From positions 558,001 to 622,000 of the forward strand of contig JBBPSI010000003.1 in NCBI GenBank assembly GCA_038093515.1: 64,000 nt of DNA, given 5' to 3'. Source of the stretch: Butyriboletus loyo. Its lineage: Eukaryota > Basidiomycota > Agaricomycetes > Boletales > Boletaceae. The notes beneath the pieces are model-generated. The model searched no databases. It was not told the origin of the DNA and saw only the letters and a list, made by a program, of their open reading frames with translations. Both the position numbers and the translations under genes were made by a program. Numbering within the stretch: position 1 is the stretch's first letter; every line of letters begins with the position of its first letter. Below are positions 36,724 to 48,179 of the stretch, piece by piece.

Positions 36724-38226
36724 ATGTCGCGGCCCCAGGAGCAGGTCGAGGATCAGGTCGAGCTTGAAGAGGATATTGTAAGCGGAATCGGAGAGGCAGA
36801 CGAAGTTATGGATGAAGTAGAGGAGGGGTACAGTAAGTTCCATGCAGGGCATTGCCACTAAGTAACTCATTGAACTCATGGCCTCATCAGCATCTTCTAC
36901 CCCCACTTCCACGCTCACGTGGATAAGCTGGTTTTGTTCTCTACCCGGTCACGAGTACTTCTGCGAAGTGTCGGAGGACTTTATCGAAGATGATTTTAAT
37001 CTGACGGGCTTGAACACCATGGTACCCTTCTGGAAGGAGGCGATGGAGATGGTGTTGGACGTCGAGCCAGGTACGTTTGCCCTCAGCCCATGTGAACTTC
37101 GCACCCATTATAATGCGATGCAGACGAAGACACGTCGAAAATCCCGGATGTTTCAATTGTGGAGGCATCAGCCGAGCTTTTATACGGCCTCGTGCATCAG
37201 CGTTACATCCTGACGCGAGCCGGCTTGCAGTCCATGGTCTACTTCTACCACGCACCTGATCTATTATGATCTCATGCTCTTTTCAGGTGGACAAGTACGA
37301 AAGTGCTGCATTTGGCGTCTGCCCGCGGGTTTATTGTATGGGATGCAATGTGGTGCCGTGTGGCCGTTCCGATCTTCCTGGCATCGATACAGTCAAACTC
37401 TATTGCCCAAACTGTAATGATATATACACTCCCCCGAGCAGCCGCTTTCAAGGAGTCGATGGTTCGAACATTTTTGTTTTCCTTCGTGAACCCTGGGAAC
37501 TGACGGGTGTTTGAGGGATACAGGGGCATTCTTTGGTACTACGTTTGCACATTTGTTTTTCCAGAGCTACCGTGAGCTTGCCCCCGCGCCGTTTTGGAAA
37601 CCGTCGTCGTCGACAGAATCATCGCTCTCTCCTGGACGGTCTCCGGACTCTGGCAACAGCTCGTCGCAGCGATCGCCTTTTGTCAATCCTAATCCGCATG
37701 GGGGCCAAAAGAGACCAGAGGGGCGTATTTACGAGCCGCGAATATATGGGTTCAAAGTGAGCGAACGGGCAAAGTCTGGGCCGCGGATGCAGTGGTTACG
37801 CTTGAGGCCTCAAAGTCCAGAGGAGTTGGATATGGTGGACTGGCGGGGACGTTGGATAGATGACGAGGAATATGGCGATGTCGATGAGGAAGAGGAGGGT
37901 GATAAACAAATGGAAGACTTTGACCCAGTAAGGCTTTTTTCAGACCTACGCCAATCCTTTGCTCACACGTGGTATGATGTCAACGATTACAGGATGCTGT
38001 TGAAGATGAGGATGATGAAGAGGAAGAGGAGGAGGAGGAGGAAGGTGGTGCACGGAGACATCATGTCCGAGGTGAGCAGTCCGTCGATTCGCTGCGGCCT
38101 CCCACACCGATCCACCTACCATCCTCGGCGCGTACATCCCCTACTTCTGGACCGGTATCGAAGGGTCAAGATGACCTGGCTATAGGTACGAGTGGCACAA
38201 GCAGGGTGAGGGTTCTGAGAAGATAA
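36724..38226 (+). CDS. CKB1: Casein kinase 2 regulatory (beta) subunit
   Basis: Beta subunit that dimerises through a zinc finger and steers CK2 catalytic subunits. [20 protein letters not shown] is the family hallmark, followed by [12 protein letters not shown], the [16 protein letters not shown] helix and the zinc finger. The four cysteines lie in CPRVYC and CPNC, either side of [32 protein letters not shown] follows. Five or six introns, all with joins that hold these blocks. Compared with yeast Ckb1, both ends are extended. The tail holds EPRIYGFKV, then after an intron near 37930 a run of more than ten acidic residues. Stop at 38224-38226. The acidic tail is unusually long. Confidence 0.92.
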
Positions 38227-38460
38227 TACGCATTCTGCGGGGCTGTTGAATCTCATTGCGAATAATTAGTTTCATAGAATACGATCCCTTCAATTTGGAT
38301 GCTTTTGATCATTTAGGGGCACTACCAAGTTTGGAACTCCCAGGGCGTGGAAGAAAACTATACAGGTGCAAGCCACTGTCACAGCCACAATACTCACGGT
38401 CACGGCGAGGGTATCAAGCGAGGCTCTCGTCGAAACTGCATCCTCAAGACCGTCAAGATC

Positions 38461-38926
38461 ATGGCACGAAGCAGTGAGTTCGAGAATGCAACTCGGGGAA
38501 GGGTGGCTGATTCCTCTGTCGATTAGACCTTCCTTACGGCCCTAACAAAGGCCACCCTACTACGGCCCTTCCCAAGGCCTCCCGCCCTAGTCAGCGGAAA
38601 GGCATCCAATCTACCAAAAACACATTTGTGCGGTCCGTTGTTCGTGAGGTCGCGGGATTCTCCCCATATGAACGACGAGTGTTGGAGTTGCTGAGAAACT
38701 CCAAGGTGCGCGATCTAGAGCATCAGCCAGCTGGTAGGCTGACGATGATCTTTCACAGGACAAAAAGGCACGCAAGTTGACCAAGAAACGGGTAAGTTTG
38801 GACACACCATGGATGCGACGGCGTCGGAGACTGATGACGGTGCGACAGCTTGGTACACTGTTGCGGTCGAAGCGCAAGCTGGAGGAGCTTGGCGCCGTGA
38901 TTCAGGAGAGCCGGAGGGCACACTAA
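38461..38926 (+). CDS. RPL36: 60S ribosomal protein eL36
   Basis: Small basic protein of the large ribosomal subunit. Exons 38461-38473 (13 nt), 38527-38705, 38759-38791 (33 nt) and 38849-38926 total 303 nt and 100 residues. Sequence: MARSNLPYGPNKGHPTTALP, the SQRKGIQSTKNTFVRSVVRE helix, then AGFSPYERRVLELLRNSKDK and KKRLGTLLRSKRKLEELGAV. A tiny first exon carrying only four codons plus one base is typical of ribosomal protein genes. It lies 234 bp behind the CK2 beta stop, so its promoter must be in that gap. Confidence 0.96.
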
Positions 38927-39145
38927 GCAACGCATACGCAACCATGTCTTGTACTTTGCACGGCTTATGCAGTATTTCTCCGCTGAGTCACGTATGATGT
39001 GGGTCGGCCGGTGTCTGGGGTCGGTTGCTGGGCGTGCCGAGAAGCCGAGTCAGTGGCATTACGTCGTAGTCCGATTTTTGATTGGTATCGGTTCGAACAC
39101 AGTCTTTCGTTGGATTCGTATACATACCCACGTCGCTCCCTCATC

Positions 39146-40629
39146 ATGACCTTGGTCATCCCCCCTCCCAATCGAAGTCGCGCCTCCTCCACGTGCGTAC
39201 GCCCCGCCCTGTCAATAAACACCCTCGGCAGACGTCGTTCGTCCTCCCTCGTCCTCCCTGTCCAACACACCCCCGACGACACCGCCTCCCTTGCGCAAAG
39301 CCCAACCTCTCAGTCGTCCGTGACGACATCCCATCTTTCCATGCTCTCCTTGATAGCTGCAAAGTGTCTCGAGTTCCTTCACATGCCCAAATTGCACCCT
39401 TCTGACTGTTTATCCCCCTCATCGCCACTCCACTCCAGCCAAGCTGACCTCGTTCTTCCCCTTTCGGCTTCGTCACAATCCACCTTTGGTGACATCTTAA
39501 ATGAGAAAGACGCTAGTTCACATCGTTGGCCACCCTTTCACCCTTCGGTCAGTGATGGCCCTTTCCTCGATCTCGTGTCCCATTTGACGTCTCTCTTAGG
39601 CGCATGCACCAATCCTCTTGGTCATGCTCCTCTTCCCCCTGTCTACTTCCGTAGTGCTGTTGTCACTTTACTCCCTACCCATCTCAGTCACGTGGCCACG
39701 AACACTCGCTGAGCTCGCTGAACTTGGTAAAGAACTCCAAAAGTACTCCCAGCTTGGTCCTGGGACGTTTGCACATGTTATTGGTGTACTTTCCGTGACT
39801 GCGGCTTGGAAACATGCCTGGTCCATACCTGGCAGTGTCATTTGGGTTGGTTTTAAAACAAATGTTTTGTCAGTGAACTCGCGTGACTGATTGGCCCTGG
39901 TAGAATGTGCTGGCTGGTGCTCTCTTTCACCCCCTATTGGCTACCTTGCTGTTGACCTTTCTGACAACTGTCGGATCAGTGATCGCTACCGTCCTCAGTG
40001 CACCCCTAGCCCCGTTTCTTAGCCGACTCTTTCCGCGTGCGCTGGATATGACCCGAAATGCCTTGGAAGGCGAGACTGACTTGTCTGTTGGGTCGGCGCC
40101 GAGGTCATCGGCTTGGGTTCGCTTGTCGATATTGCGCCTCATTGGGGTCGTACCCTGGTCGGGAATTAACATCGCATGCGGTGTCTGTGGTGTACCATTG
40201 ACCGACTGTTTTTTGGGTGCCTTCATCGGCAGTCTCCCGTGGACGGCGGTCACGTGCCAGGTATGTTCCTCGCTGATATCGCCATTAGCGTATCTTGACC
40301 TTTGCTAGATCGGTGATATCCTTCAGACAGTCGCATCGGCTCCTTCGCCAGGTCACCAGACCGTTTCTTCCCTGTTAGCTTCTCCCGACATCATCCTGAA
40401 GCTCGTTTTCTTGTCCTTCTTGTCCCTGGCACCTATTCTTGGGCGAGATCGGCTACGCGCCATCATATCGAAAAAATCGCTCTCGGATGCGCCACAGTCC
40501 GTTGGAAACGAACGTTTATCCCGATGGGTCCGTGACTGGAAGACGAAGATGCGCACACGTTCTCGATCACACAATCAAGATATGAAACGATTTGATGATC
40601 TTGTCCACGAAAAGGCTTCTTTGCCTTAA
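39146..40629 (+). CDS. VTT-domain (Tvp38/TMEM64, DedA-like) membrane protein
   Basis: Family of Golgi/ER membrane proteins, some of them lipid scramblases. A disordered Ser/Pro-rich N-terminus of ~130 residues begins MTLVIPPPNRSRASS. Helical segments follow after an intron 39548-39599: ILLVMLLFPLSTSVVLLSLY, then the VTT core with AWSIPGSVIW, NVLAGALFHPLLATLLLTFL, RLIGVVPWSGINIACGVCGV and FLGAFIGSLPWTAVTCQIGD. The last helix is IILKLVFLSFLSLAPI. The C-terminal tail is basic and Ser-rich (WKTKMRTRSRSHNQ). The re-entrant-loop prolines and the GS-PW motif support VTT; the exact subfamily is less certain. Confidence 0.82.
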
Positions 40630-41600
40630 TGATGCATCATTTTCCCCTGCTCTGGGCCTCTCGCGGTTCTTGCTGATTTATTTATCGACAACATACTCTG
40701 GTTTCCCGTAATGTCACGCATGATGTTCTCACGCACCATGAACACTTGGGTGCCTCTTTCTCACCTCCACGCTCACGACGAACAGATACCCCTAATATGT
40801 GATTACCCACCTCGTTTCTTCATTTGGCCCCTTTGCTTTCCTTGTCCTGATCTTACGATTTGTATGCACATATTCTTTGCCATATCAACACAATCGTCTC
40901 CTGGCTCCGTGCACAGATGTACAGAGCAATGTATACTGTCTCTTTGCGATCACTGAGCGACCGAGGCTGTGGGCTATGGCCGCGGCATCGCTTGACAAGC
41001 GGTGTTGCGTGGTCGGGGACGATTGGACGAGGCTCGAATCTACAGGACATTCCATATTCGGAACCACACATTTTAGCTTCTCAGCCCAAGGCAATGCTCG
41101 GTTTCGCATGCAGGGTCGCCCGCAAGAGTGAAATCGGTCGAGGTTGATTAGGAATTGGAATTGCCATATGCCTGGTTCAGGATCGCTTATCAGACAACTC
41201 GACTTGAACCATTCATTCACATATGTTGCCATGGTCCTTGACGTAGTCGAGAGGGATGCCCGCTCTACACTTCAAAGGTACGCATTTGTCGTGATCATGG
41301 ACCACCTCGCGTCTGTTCGCAAGCACAGCACATTTATGGAAAACATGAGGTGAGTCGTGGTGTCCCGTTCATGAACATCCTGCCCCCAACGTGGCTGTTG
41401 AGCTCAGGCAGGTTCCCTCAATGACTACCGTCTGTGTACAGCTTGAAGCGTGCCCCTCCCCTTTTCCTATATGAGCCTACTCATGTCTCTATTCATTACC
41501 AACTTATAATAGTTCGTCTTCTCATTTCTATCCACACAGCTGCGCTCCCAGCTCAATCCTGCTCTTGCATCGTCGAAGACCACTACCGGCTTCACTAGCC
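40630..41600. other. Long intergenic region without a recognised gene
   Basis: About 970 bases between the VTT gene and the Pro-rich gene. Short frames on both strands show no family resemblance and no convincing exon chain. It likely contains the 3' UTR of one gene and the promoter or leader of the next. Confidence 0.4.
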
Positions 41601-42949
41601 ATGACTCAAGTGGAGCCCGGGCGCTCGATGAGCCACAGGAAGCCTGTCCCAAAATTCATCCCCTCACCGCCGCCTTCTCCTCCCTCATCTCCAGGAGCAC
41701 CTTTCAGGCAAATCTCTCTCTCCTCAATTTCCTCATCTTCTCCTATACAGAGCGACAGACCACCGGTGAGGAATGCACACGTTTCATGAAGAACGACACT
41801 TATGCAGTACCGAGTAGCTCCCGGATGATTGGAAGGACGTGATCGACAGGGTGGTCTCCAGAGAGCGGCGGTCAACACTGCCTACCATTAACACAGTAGT
41901 TGATTTTTCGACCCATGAGGGACCTTCAACTGACCTCCATGGCGAAGCAGAGCCATTGCGGCAGTCTCCGGCCAGCACGGTGGGCAGCGGTGCTCAACGA
42001 AGTTACCAATGTAGCAATGCTCATATAGTCACAGGAGTTTGAGACGTCCAGGAGCTACACGTTTACTCCACCTTCCCCATCTGAAAGTTATGATGGAGAT
42101 CCATTATCTCGTCCGCATTCTCCCACACCCTGGACACGGCCAGCAGGCAAACGCAAGCCACAAGCAGTAAGTGACCTATACTGGCGGAATAGCCCATTGG
42201 ACTCAACTTTCGATAGGAATACCGTCCACCGACACCCCCGCTTCCGCGTCAGAAATCGCGGTCAGCTGAGTCTGTCTCGCAGGGTGATTCGCCTGTTGCG
42301 TTGACACAGATTGTGCGTCACTTTGCTTTCCCCATGTTATTTTTCTGATATTTTTTTACAGTCACGTCACTCTCCGCCACTACCCGCCCCACCTTTGCCC
42401 ACTCCGCCCCTGCCCTCTCCGCCTCTTCCACCGCCACCGCTGCCGACGCCGCCACGCGTCTCTCGACCGTTACCCGAAATCCCAGTACAAGATACCTCGG
42501 TCTTGGAAACCCGCGAGGTAAAGCAAATGGTGCTGATAGTCAAACCTGAGGCCACGAGACCTTTCTATGGCCCACGCAAGCTCCCTACCCCTCCATCGTC
42601 GCTATCGACATACGAGTGTTCCTTGACTACAAGCCACGTTAGGGCGCCATCGCACTCCGAATACTCTTCTACACTGGCGTCGAGTTGCACACCTGCACGC
42701 ACCACCCCGCCATCGACGGTGTACTCTGAGAAATGGCCAGAGAATACTTCCCGTACCGGTTACGGGGTGCCGATTAGGATGGAGCCTCCCCAGAGAGAAG
42801 GATCGCTGGAGCATCCGCGAACCAAGTTTGAAGCGTCTCCGCCGATTATTTCGCAAAGCTCGAAGCGCAGAATACTTCGTCAGGCGCTAGCGCAGGGACT
42901 GCGGCGCATCGGATCGCTGGTCGTATCCGCATTTTTGTGCCATCGGTGA
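41601..42949 (+). CDS. Proline-rich disordered protein of unknown function
   Basis: Not recognised. An exon chain can be read: MTQVEPGRSMSHRKPVPKF, a Pro/Ser-rich exon, then after the acceptor near 41817 LPDDWKDVIDRVVSRERR. Two further exons hold SRSYTFTPPSPSESYDGDPL and EYRPPTPPLPRQKS. A last exon holds repeated PLPxPP units (PLPAPPLPTPPLPSPPLPP) and a basic end (SKRRILRQALAQGLRRIG). The only ordered-looking part is DWKDVIDRVV. PxxP density suggests SH3- or profilin-binding and perhaps an actin or polarity role, but that is a guess. The 5' end is uncertain. Confidence 0.5.
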
Positions 42950-43333
42950 CACGCGTTGCTAGTGTAGCATCTTCTGTTGTCACATGGGACTGTGAAGCTG
43001 GATTGTATAAGAGCATTACCGTACTTGGGCCACCGCGCCTCCTCAGCTTTCCGGGTGGTAGCCCTTGTTGTAATCTGTGGGAGGACAAAAGCAAGGACGG
43101 GCGACGTAGTTATTTACATAAACTATGGATGGTTAGGTAGAGTACGTTACCTAGCTAATGTGGTTTTGCCATGTGGAAGTAATAAGTTAGCATAAGCAGT
43201 CACAAACATTGTAGACTTCCAACCTCGTTGAAGCAACACCCCCTCGAGCCCCACCCGACGATGCCCTTTTGATATCCCCTGCCTTTCAAACCGCGATTGA
43301 TAACCTGGAATCGCAGGTCCGACCTTTCACTCC
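42950..43333. other. Intergenic region before SAL1
   Basis: About 380 bases carrying the end of the Pro-rich transcript and the SAL1 promoter. The stretch just upstream of the SAL1 ATG is open in another frame but has no start codon. Nothing identifiable. Confidence 0.4.
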
Positions 43334-44988
43334 ATGTCGGAGGTCGTGTCTTTTTTGCGCCCCCAGCCCACAGGGCGTGACATTTATGAAGCATGTCTCT
43401 CTGGCGTTCGGGATCGCCCCTTCATTCCACGACTTAGGTCCGATCCTCTACCTTATCGTCCTATTCCTCACAGCCTTCTTGAATTCCGGGAACAAGAGGG
43501 AGAAGAAAACCGGGGAAGGAGACTCTATGACTTGTGGCGACGTCTGCCCAATCCACGCTTTCAGGGCTCGGAAACCGCGGCCACTCTGGGAATTTCACTT
43601 GGCGAGTCACTAACGCCAGAAAAGGCCGAAAACATGCGGAGAGCCTATGAAGACGAACTATTGCGGCGGTGTGGCGGCCATATCTCCAGTCTACGGCCGA
43701 CCCACATACCCTGGCCGGAGTTCCGGGATTATGCGGAAGCAAAGGAGGCTGGTCAGTGATGATTGAAAATTGTATCGCTTTGCTGTTCCTTCCTCACGCA
43801 TTTGTTGTCAGAGCTGTGGTGCGTCTTCCATGACGAGCTCGATCTGGACGGGAACGGCCATCTAGACTCGGAGGAACTCCAGACTGCGTTGAACAATGCC
43901 GGTAGGTTACCTCGATGCTACACGTTGCACCGGTATTCAATGTATACCCAGGGATCACCCTTTCTCCCTCTGCCCTGGCGGAATTCACAACATTTTTGAC
44001 GCAATCACCTCACTCCCATGTTATCAACTTTCGGCAGTTCCGCGATTTCCTATTACTCCTCCCTCGGAAAGCATCGACCTCCGAGATCTACCAGTATTAC
44101 GAGGTGAAGAGGTTCATGGGAAATGACGCAAGGGGTCCAGCGAGGGTGACAGTGGAAGGTCTGCTGCGTTGTCACTTACTTTTATGCTCCACCTTTGACG
44201 TACGGAAGGTGATGTCAGTCTAGGTGCCAAAGTCAATCCCGGATCAATGGCATCGTTGCGAGTCCCTGCAGAACAACCGGCTCCCGTCAACCACGGAGGT
44301 GAGCTTGAGGAGGAGCCAGAAGAACACCGTGATTGGTTGCAGGGCCACACAGCAGTCAAGTTTCTCCTGGCAGGTGGTATGGCTGGCGCAGGTGAAGCGT
44401 TTGCCTGCACAAATGATATCTACTGACAGCTGCTCTTGCTGGCAGTTTCGAGGACGTGTACCGCTCCGTTCGATCGTCTCAAAGTTTTCTTGATCACTCG
44501 TCCTCCTGAGATGGGAGGGACCTCTGTGGGCCCTAAACCCAGCGTCAGCGGTTTGAAAGCTATAGGCGGCGCTACTGCTCGCATATACGCCGAAGGCGGC
44601 GTCTTGGCTTTTTGGACGGGAAACGGACTTTCTGTAATGAAGATATTCCCCGAGTCCGCCATAAGGTTCATGACATACGAGACAGTTGTTCGTCTTCTTT
44701 ATGTGCCCGTGTCCAGCATGTAGTACTCAGCGTTTGGGGACAGAAACGCGCATTTGCCAGATACTGGGATCATGTTGAAGACCCCCGAGACATAAGTGGT
44801 AGTAGTCGGTTTTTGTCAGGCGGTATTGGTGGACTATCCAGTCAACTCAGTAAGTTTTGGGCCGCCACAATGTGCTTTTTGCTCATGACAACGTAGGTAT
44901 ATACCCCATCGAAACGCTGAAGGTTTGGGGTCGATCTACTGCTCAGCCTGTTCCCTTACTGAGTTCTTGGTAGACTCAAATGATAGGA
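43334..44988 (+). pseudogene. SAL1: Ca2+-dependent mitochondrial carrier (Sal1/SCaMC), truncated by transposon DNA
   Basis: Inner-membrane ATP-Mg/Pi-type carrier with an N-terminal calcium-sensing part. Start MSEVVSFLRPQPTGRDIYEA. An EF-hand loop sits in HDELDLDGNGHLDSEEL, and a second EF-like region around INFRQFRDFLLLLPRK. The carrier domain begins VKFLLAGGMAGAVSRTCTAP, with Px(D)xxK as APFDRLK, then FWTGNGLSVMKIFPESAIRF. The second repeat starts GGIGGLSSQLS, then IYPIETLK. The next exon, after an intron 44933-44973, gives only TQMI before the sequence turns into minus-strand reverse-transcriptase DNA. Roughly half of the carrier domain (end of repeat 2 and all of repeat 3) is missing, so the protein cannot be functional as it stands unless the assembly is wrong here. 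Confidence 0.85.
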
Positions 44989-46859
44989 ATGACCACGAGC
45001 AACTCGCGATCATAGATATCATAGTTGCGCTCTGCCGGCGAGAGCGTCTTAGACAAGTAGGCGCAAGGATGTAGGTCACCGTTGACATCCTTCTGCATGA
45101 GCACTGCTCCAGTAGCAGTGAGGGAGGCATCCGTCATGACAGCAAACGGCTTCGTGACGTCGGGCATAGAGAGAACGGGTTGTCGTAGGAACGACTGTTT
45201 GATTGCTTGGAACGCCTGTTCGCAAGCCGGGGTCCAAGCCCATGGGGAGTTCTTCTTAGTCAGGTCGTGCAGCGGCTTCGCGATGTGAGAGAAGTCCTGT
45301 ATGAACCTGCGATAAAAATTGCAAAACCCGATGAAGGACCTGACTGCCTTCACCGAGGTCGGGGGGTTCCATTCGCGAATGGCTTTCAACTTGGTCGGGT
45401 CCATCTTGACCTGCCCTTCTCGGACCATCATCCCGAGGTATTCCACTTCTTCGGCATCGAACGAACATTTTTCCAGCTTGAGGAACAACTTGTGTTCGCG
45501 AAGTCGTTCCAGGACACGGATCGTTCGTGCCTCGTGTTCTGCAGAGGTGGCGGAGTGGATCAAGAGGTCGTCCATGTAGATGATCAACCACCCTTCTGCC
45601 ATGAGGTCGCCGAAGATATGGTCCATCAAAGCCTGGAACGTGGCTGGGGAGTTACAAAGTCCGAAGAACATCACGGTGGGCTCGAACAGCCCTTGGGGAG
45701 TGATGAAGGCCGCCTTCCAGCGGTCGTTCGGCTTGATGAGGACATTGTTGTATCCCCAGCGGATATCCATCTTGGTGAAGATTTTCGATCCTTTGAGACG
45801 GTCGACGAGGTCGGAGATGAGGGGGAGAGGGTAGGCGTTTTTGACGGTATGGGAGTTCAGGTACCGGTAGTCCTGACAGGGGCGTAGCGAGCCATCCTTC
45901 TTGGATACGAAGAAGAAGGGGGCTGCCTGAGGGGACTTGGAGGGAGTGATCTTTCCCGACTTGAGGTGTTCTTCGACGAACGCCTTACATGCCTCTGATT
46001 CCTTCGGGTTCAGAGGATAGACCTTAGCGACTTTTGGTACGAAGTCTTTGTCGAGGTCAATGGCGTGGTCGAATGATCGGGATGGGGGAAGCTCCTCGGT
46101 GTTCTTCTTGTCAAAAACGTCCGCGAAGGCGGCGAACGGGGTAGGGAGAACTGCTTTCTCCTTGACGGCTTGGGCGGCGATCTCAGTCGCGATGGTTGCC
46201 TTTCTGATAGGGTAGGCGTCCCTTGCTGAAGCGTCTACTCGCTTCTTCCAGAGCTTGGCGATCTTGGAGTCTGGGTCCAAGTCAAGGTACCGTACCAGGT
46301 ACCGTTGAGCGATTGCCCGAGGGGAGTCGTGTCGGGGCTTCTTGATTTGATCTGGGAGATCGATGTGGCCAGTGGCCCAATCTATTACCGGGTTTGCTTC
46401 TCGTAGCCACGGTAATCCCAGGATCATGTTTTCTCTGCCTATGTTGAGGACTAGGAAGCTCCGTTCCTCCTCGGTTTCTCCAATCCTGATGGAGATGTTG
46501 ACTTTGTATCGGATGACTCCTCCTTGGTTGTTTGACCCGTCCACGTTTTGGGCACTTAGTGGCTTGGGTAGCCGTTCCATCGGCAGTTTCTTTCGCTTCA
46601 CTAGATCGCGATCTATGAAGCATCCGCTTGCGCCGCTGTCCACCAGGGCGAATGTGTCGACGATTTGTCCCCCTTCATGCGCGAATAACGATACTGGAAC
46701 TCGGATTGATTGCGCATTGGGATTTGATAAAACTACAGGGGCGATTACATGGAGAGGCGAAGACGTCGAAACTTCCCTCTCTTCTAAAAATCCTTTGGCC
46801 ATTCTTCGGCCACCTTGGTTGCTGCGACGGGCAGCTTTTCTTCGTCTTCGTTGAAACAT
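44976..46859 (-). pseudogene. pol fragment of element A (protease, reverse transcriptase, start of RNase H)
   Basis: 627 codons. The aspartic protease has VDSGASGCFIDRDLV and ILGLPWLREANP. Reverse transcriptase blocks: KMDIRWGYNNVLIKPNDRWK, FGLCNSPATFQALMDHIFGD and the catalytic YMDD in WLIIYMDDLLIH. RNase H starts at VMTDASLTATGAVLMQ. The chain ends RELLVVIPII, where intact copies read RELLAVIHALEEW, so the last five codons are junction sequence. The N-terminus overlaps gag by 76 bases in another frame, which points to programmed frameshifting for Gag-Pol. Most differences from the plus-strand copy are synonymous. Confidence 0.88.
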
Positions 46860-47779
46860 GCCTTAAGCACGTTCAGGACATCTTCTTGTTGGGTGCCTCG
46901 ACCTTTCAACTCGGACAAGTAGTCGACGAGTGGGGAGGGCTTTGACTCGGGTTGCGTGACGACGGCGGCGCGTGTGCGCTGAGGGTTGCGAGGGGGGCGA
47001 GAGGGCGGTCCTCTGGAGTTTTGTCCATTGCGTGGGGGACGAGGATGGTTACTCGAACGACACCCGACTTGGTGGCATACGAAGCATTTGTTCTGCTTCA
47101 TGTACTCCGTGCGTTGCACGGGAGTAAGTCGGACAGCGTCGACGTCCATCGCATTGGGGTCCCTTCTGTTAGACGAGGGTTTGGAGGAAGAGGAGAACGT
47201 GGGGATGTAGCGTTTTCCGGCGCGGAGGTCGTCAATGCGCTTGTGTTGCGCATGGAATGCGGATGTTTTCTCTGCCCATCCGGCAAGCGTGGTAGGGGGC
47301 TTCTCGCACGAGAGGACAGACTCGGCGAGGCGGGGGTCGAGACCGCGAATGAACCACTCGATGAGCGCCTTCTCATCTATGATTCCGGACTTGGCAGCGA
47401 GGAGCTGGAACTCCGTGACGTATGTGTCGTAGCCGTCCTTTTTGTTGGCTCTGTTTTGGTTTAGGTTCCCCAGGTCGATGCGAGCGCTTTCTCCTACGTC
47501 GAAGGGGTGGAAGACTCTGTGAAAGTCCTCGCAGACGGTGGTGAACTCCCTTTGTTGTGCAGTAGGGCGTCCATCTAGGAGAAGGCTCATCCAGCCTTCG
47601 GAGAACGTCTTGCCTTTTCCTTCGCTCATTTTCATGAGGAGGGCGTTGATTTTTGACTCGTCGTCAGGGAATGCCGTCTGGTTGGCGGCGAAATAGGTGC
47701 GCATGGCGAGGAGCCATCGCGAGGCATCTTCATTGAGCCCAGAGAAGTCCTTGGGAACGATCTTTCCTTTGTCAGACAT
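46784..47779 (-). CDS. gag of element A
   Basis: 331 codons from the first ATG (MSDKGKIVPKDFSGLNEDAS). The capsid-like part includes RWLLAMRTYFAANQ and the FHRVFHPFDVGESARIDLGN segment, the retrotransposon_gag type. A basic region precedes a knuckle, CFVCHQVGCRSSNHP, spaced CX2CX4CX4H rather than the usual CX2CX4HX4C. The frame is open for about 130 more codons upstream (Pro/Glu/Asp-rich, for example PEPEPIVVDNPSPP) with no ATG, so translation may begin earlier at a non-AUG codon or this is simply open leader. The C-terminus overlaps pol. Confidence 0.82.
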   Translation of the reverse strand: MSDKGKIVPKDFSGLNEDASRWLLAMRTYFAANQTAFPDDESKINALLMKMSEGKGKTFSEGWMSLLLDGRPTAQQREFTTVCEDFHRVFHPFDVGESARIDLGNLNQNRANKKDGYDTYVTEFQLLAAKSGIIDEKALIEWFIRGLDPRLAESVLSCEKPPTTLAGWAEKTSAFHAQHKRIDDLRAGKRYIPTFSSSSKPSSNRRDPNAMDVDAVRLTPVQRTEYMKQNKCFVCHQVGCRSSNHPRPPRNGQNSRGPPSRPPRNPQRTRAAVVTQPESKPSPLVDYLSELKGRGTQQEDVLNVLKACFNEDEEKLPVAATKVAEEWPKDF

Positions 47780-48167
47780 CTCGTCGTTGTCTTCGTCGTC
47801 AGAGGGATCTGCGGGAGGGAAATACGGTGGAGAGGGAGAGCGGGAGTTGTGTGGAGAGACGTGGGGGGTTCTATCGAGCCAGTCGTCGCTATAACCGTCG
47901 TCGCTGGGTTCCGGTTCGTCTTCCTGCCCTAGACCCTGGTCCTCGGGTTGATAAGAGGGTTCGGGGTCTGACTGGGGCAGAGGGGAAAACTGGGGTTCAG
48001 GGTCTGGCGGGGCGGGAGAGTGTGGTGGCGACGGGTTGTCGACGACGATGGGTTCCGGTTCGGGAGAAGGAACGCGGAAAGAACGACCGACGCGTCTGGG
48101 ACGTTGGATGGAAATGTTGGGCGAGGGTGGGGCGGCTTTACTGCTGAAGAGCAGAAGCGAGGTGAAG

Positions 48168-48177
48168 ATCTAGTTCT
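48168..48177 (-). promoter_or_regulatory. Self-priming primer-binding site of element A
   Basis: Directly inside the 5' LTR edge (LTR starts at 48180) the element strand reads AAAGAACTAGATC. Ten bases, atctagttct on the plus strand here, are the exact complement of agaactagat at 48332-48341 in the LTR, about 28-37 nt after the TATA box, where R should begin. This is the arrangement of Tf1/sushi-type elements that prime cDNA from their own RNA 5' end instead of a tRNA. Confidence 0.7.
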
Positions 48178-48179
48178 TT

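Noticed and set aside
40885..41232. 115-codon minus-strand frame in the 40.6-41.6 kb gap as a gene
   Set aside because: No family resemblance, no conserved blocks, and overlapping frames of equal length on the other strand.
45207..45887. Long open frames antisense to pol (also 51227-51589 and 55253-56050)
   Set aside because: They are frame shadows of GC-rich codon use in pol and ORF3; they shift between copies and match no family.
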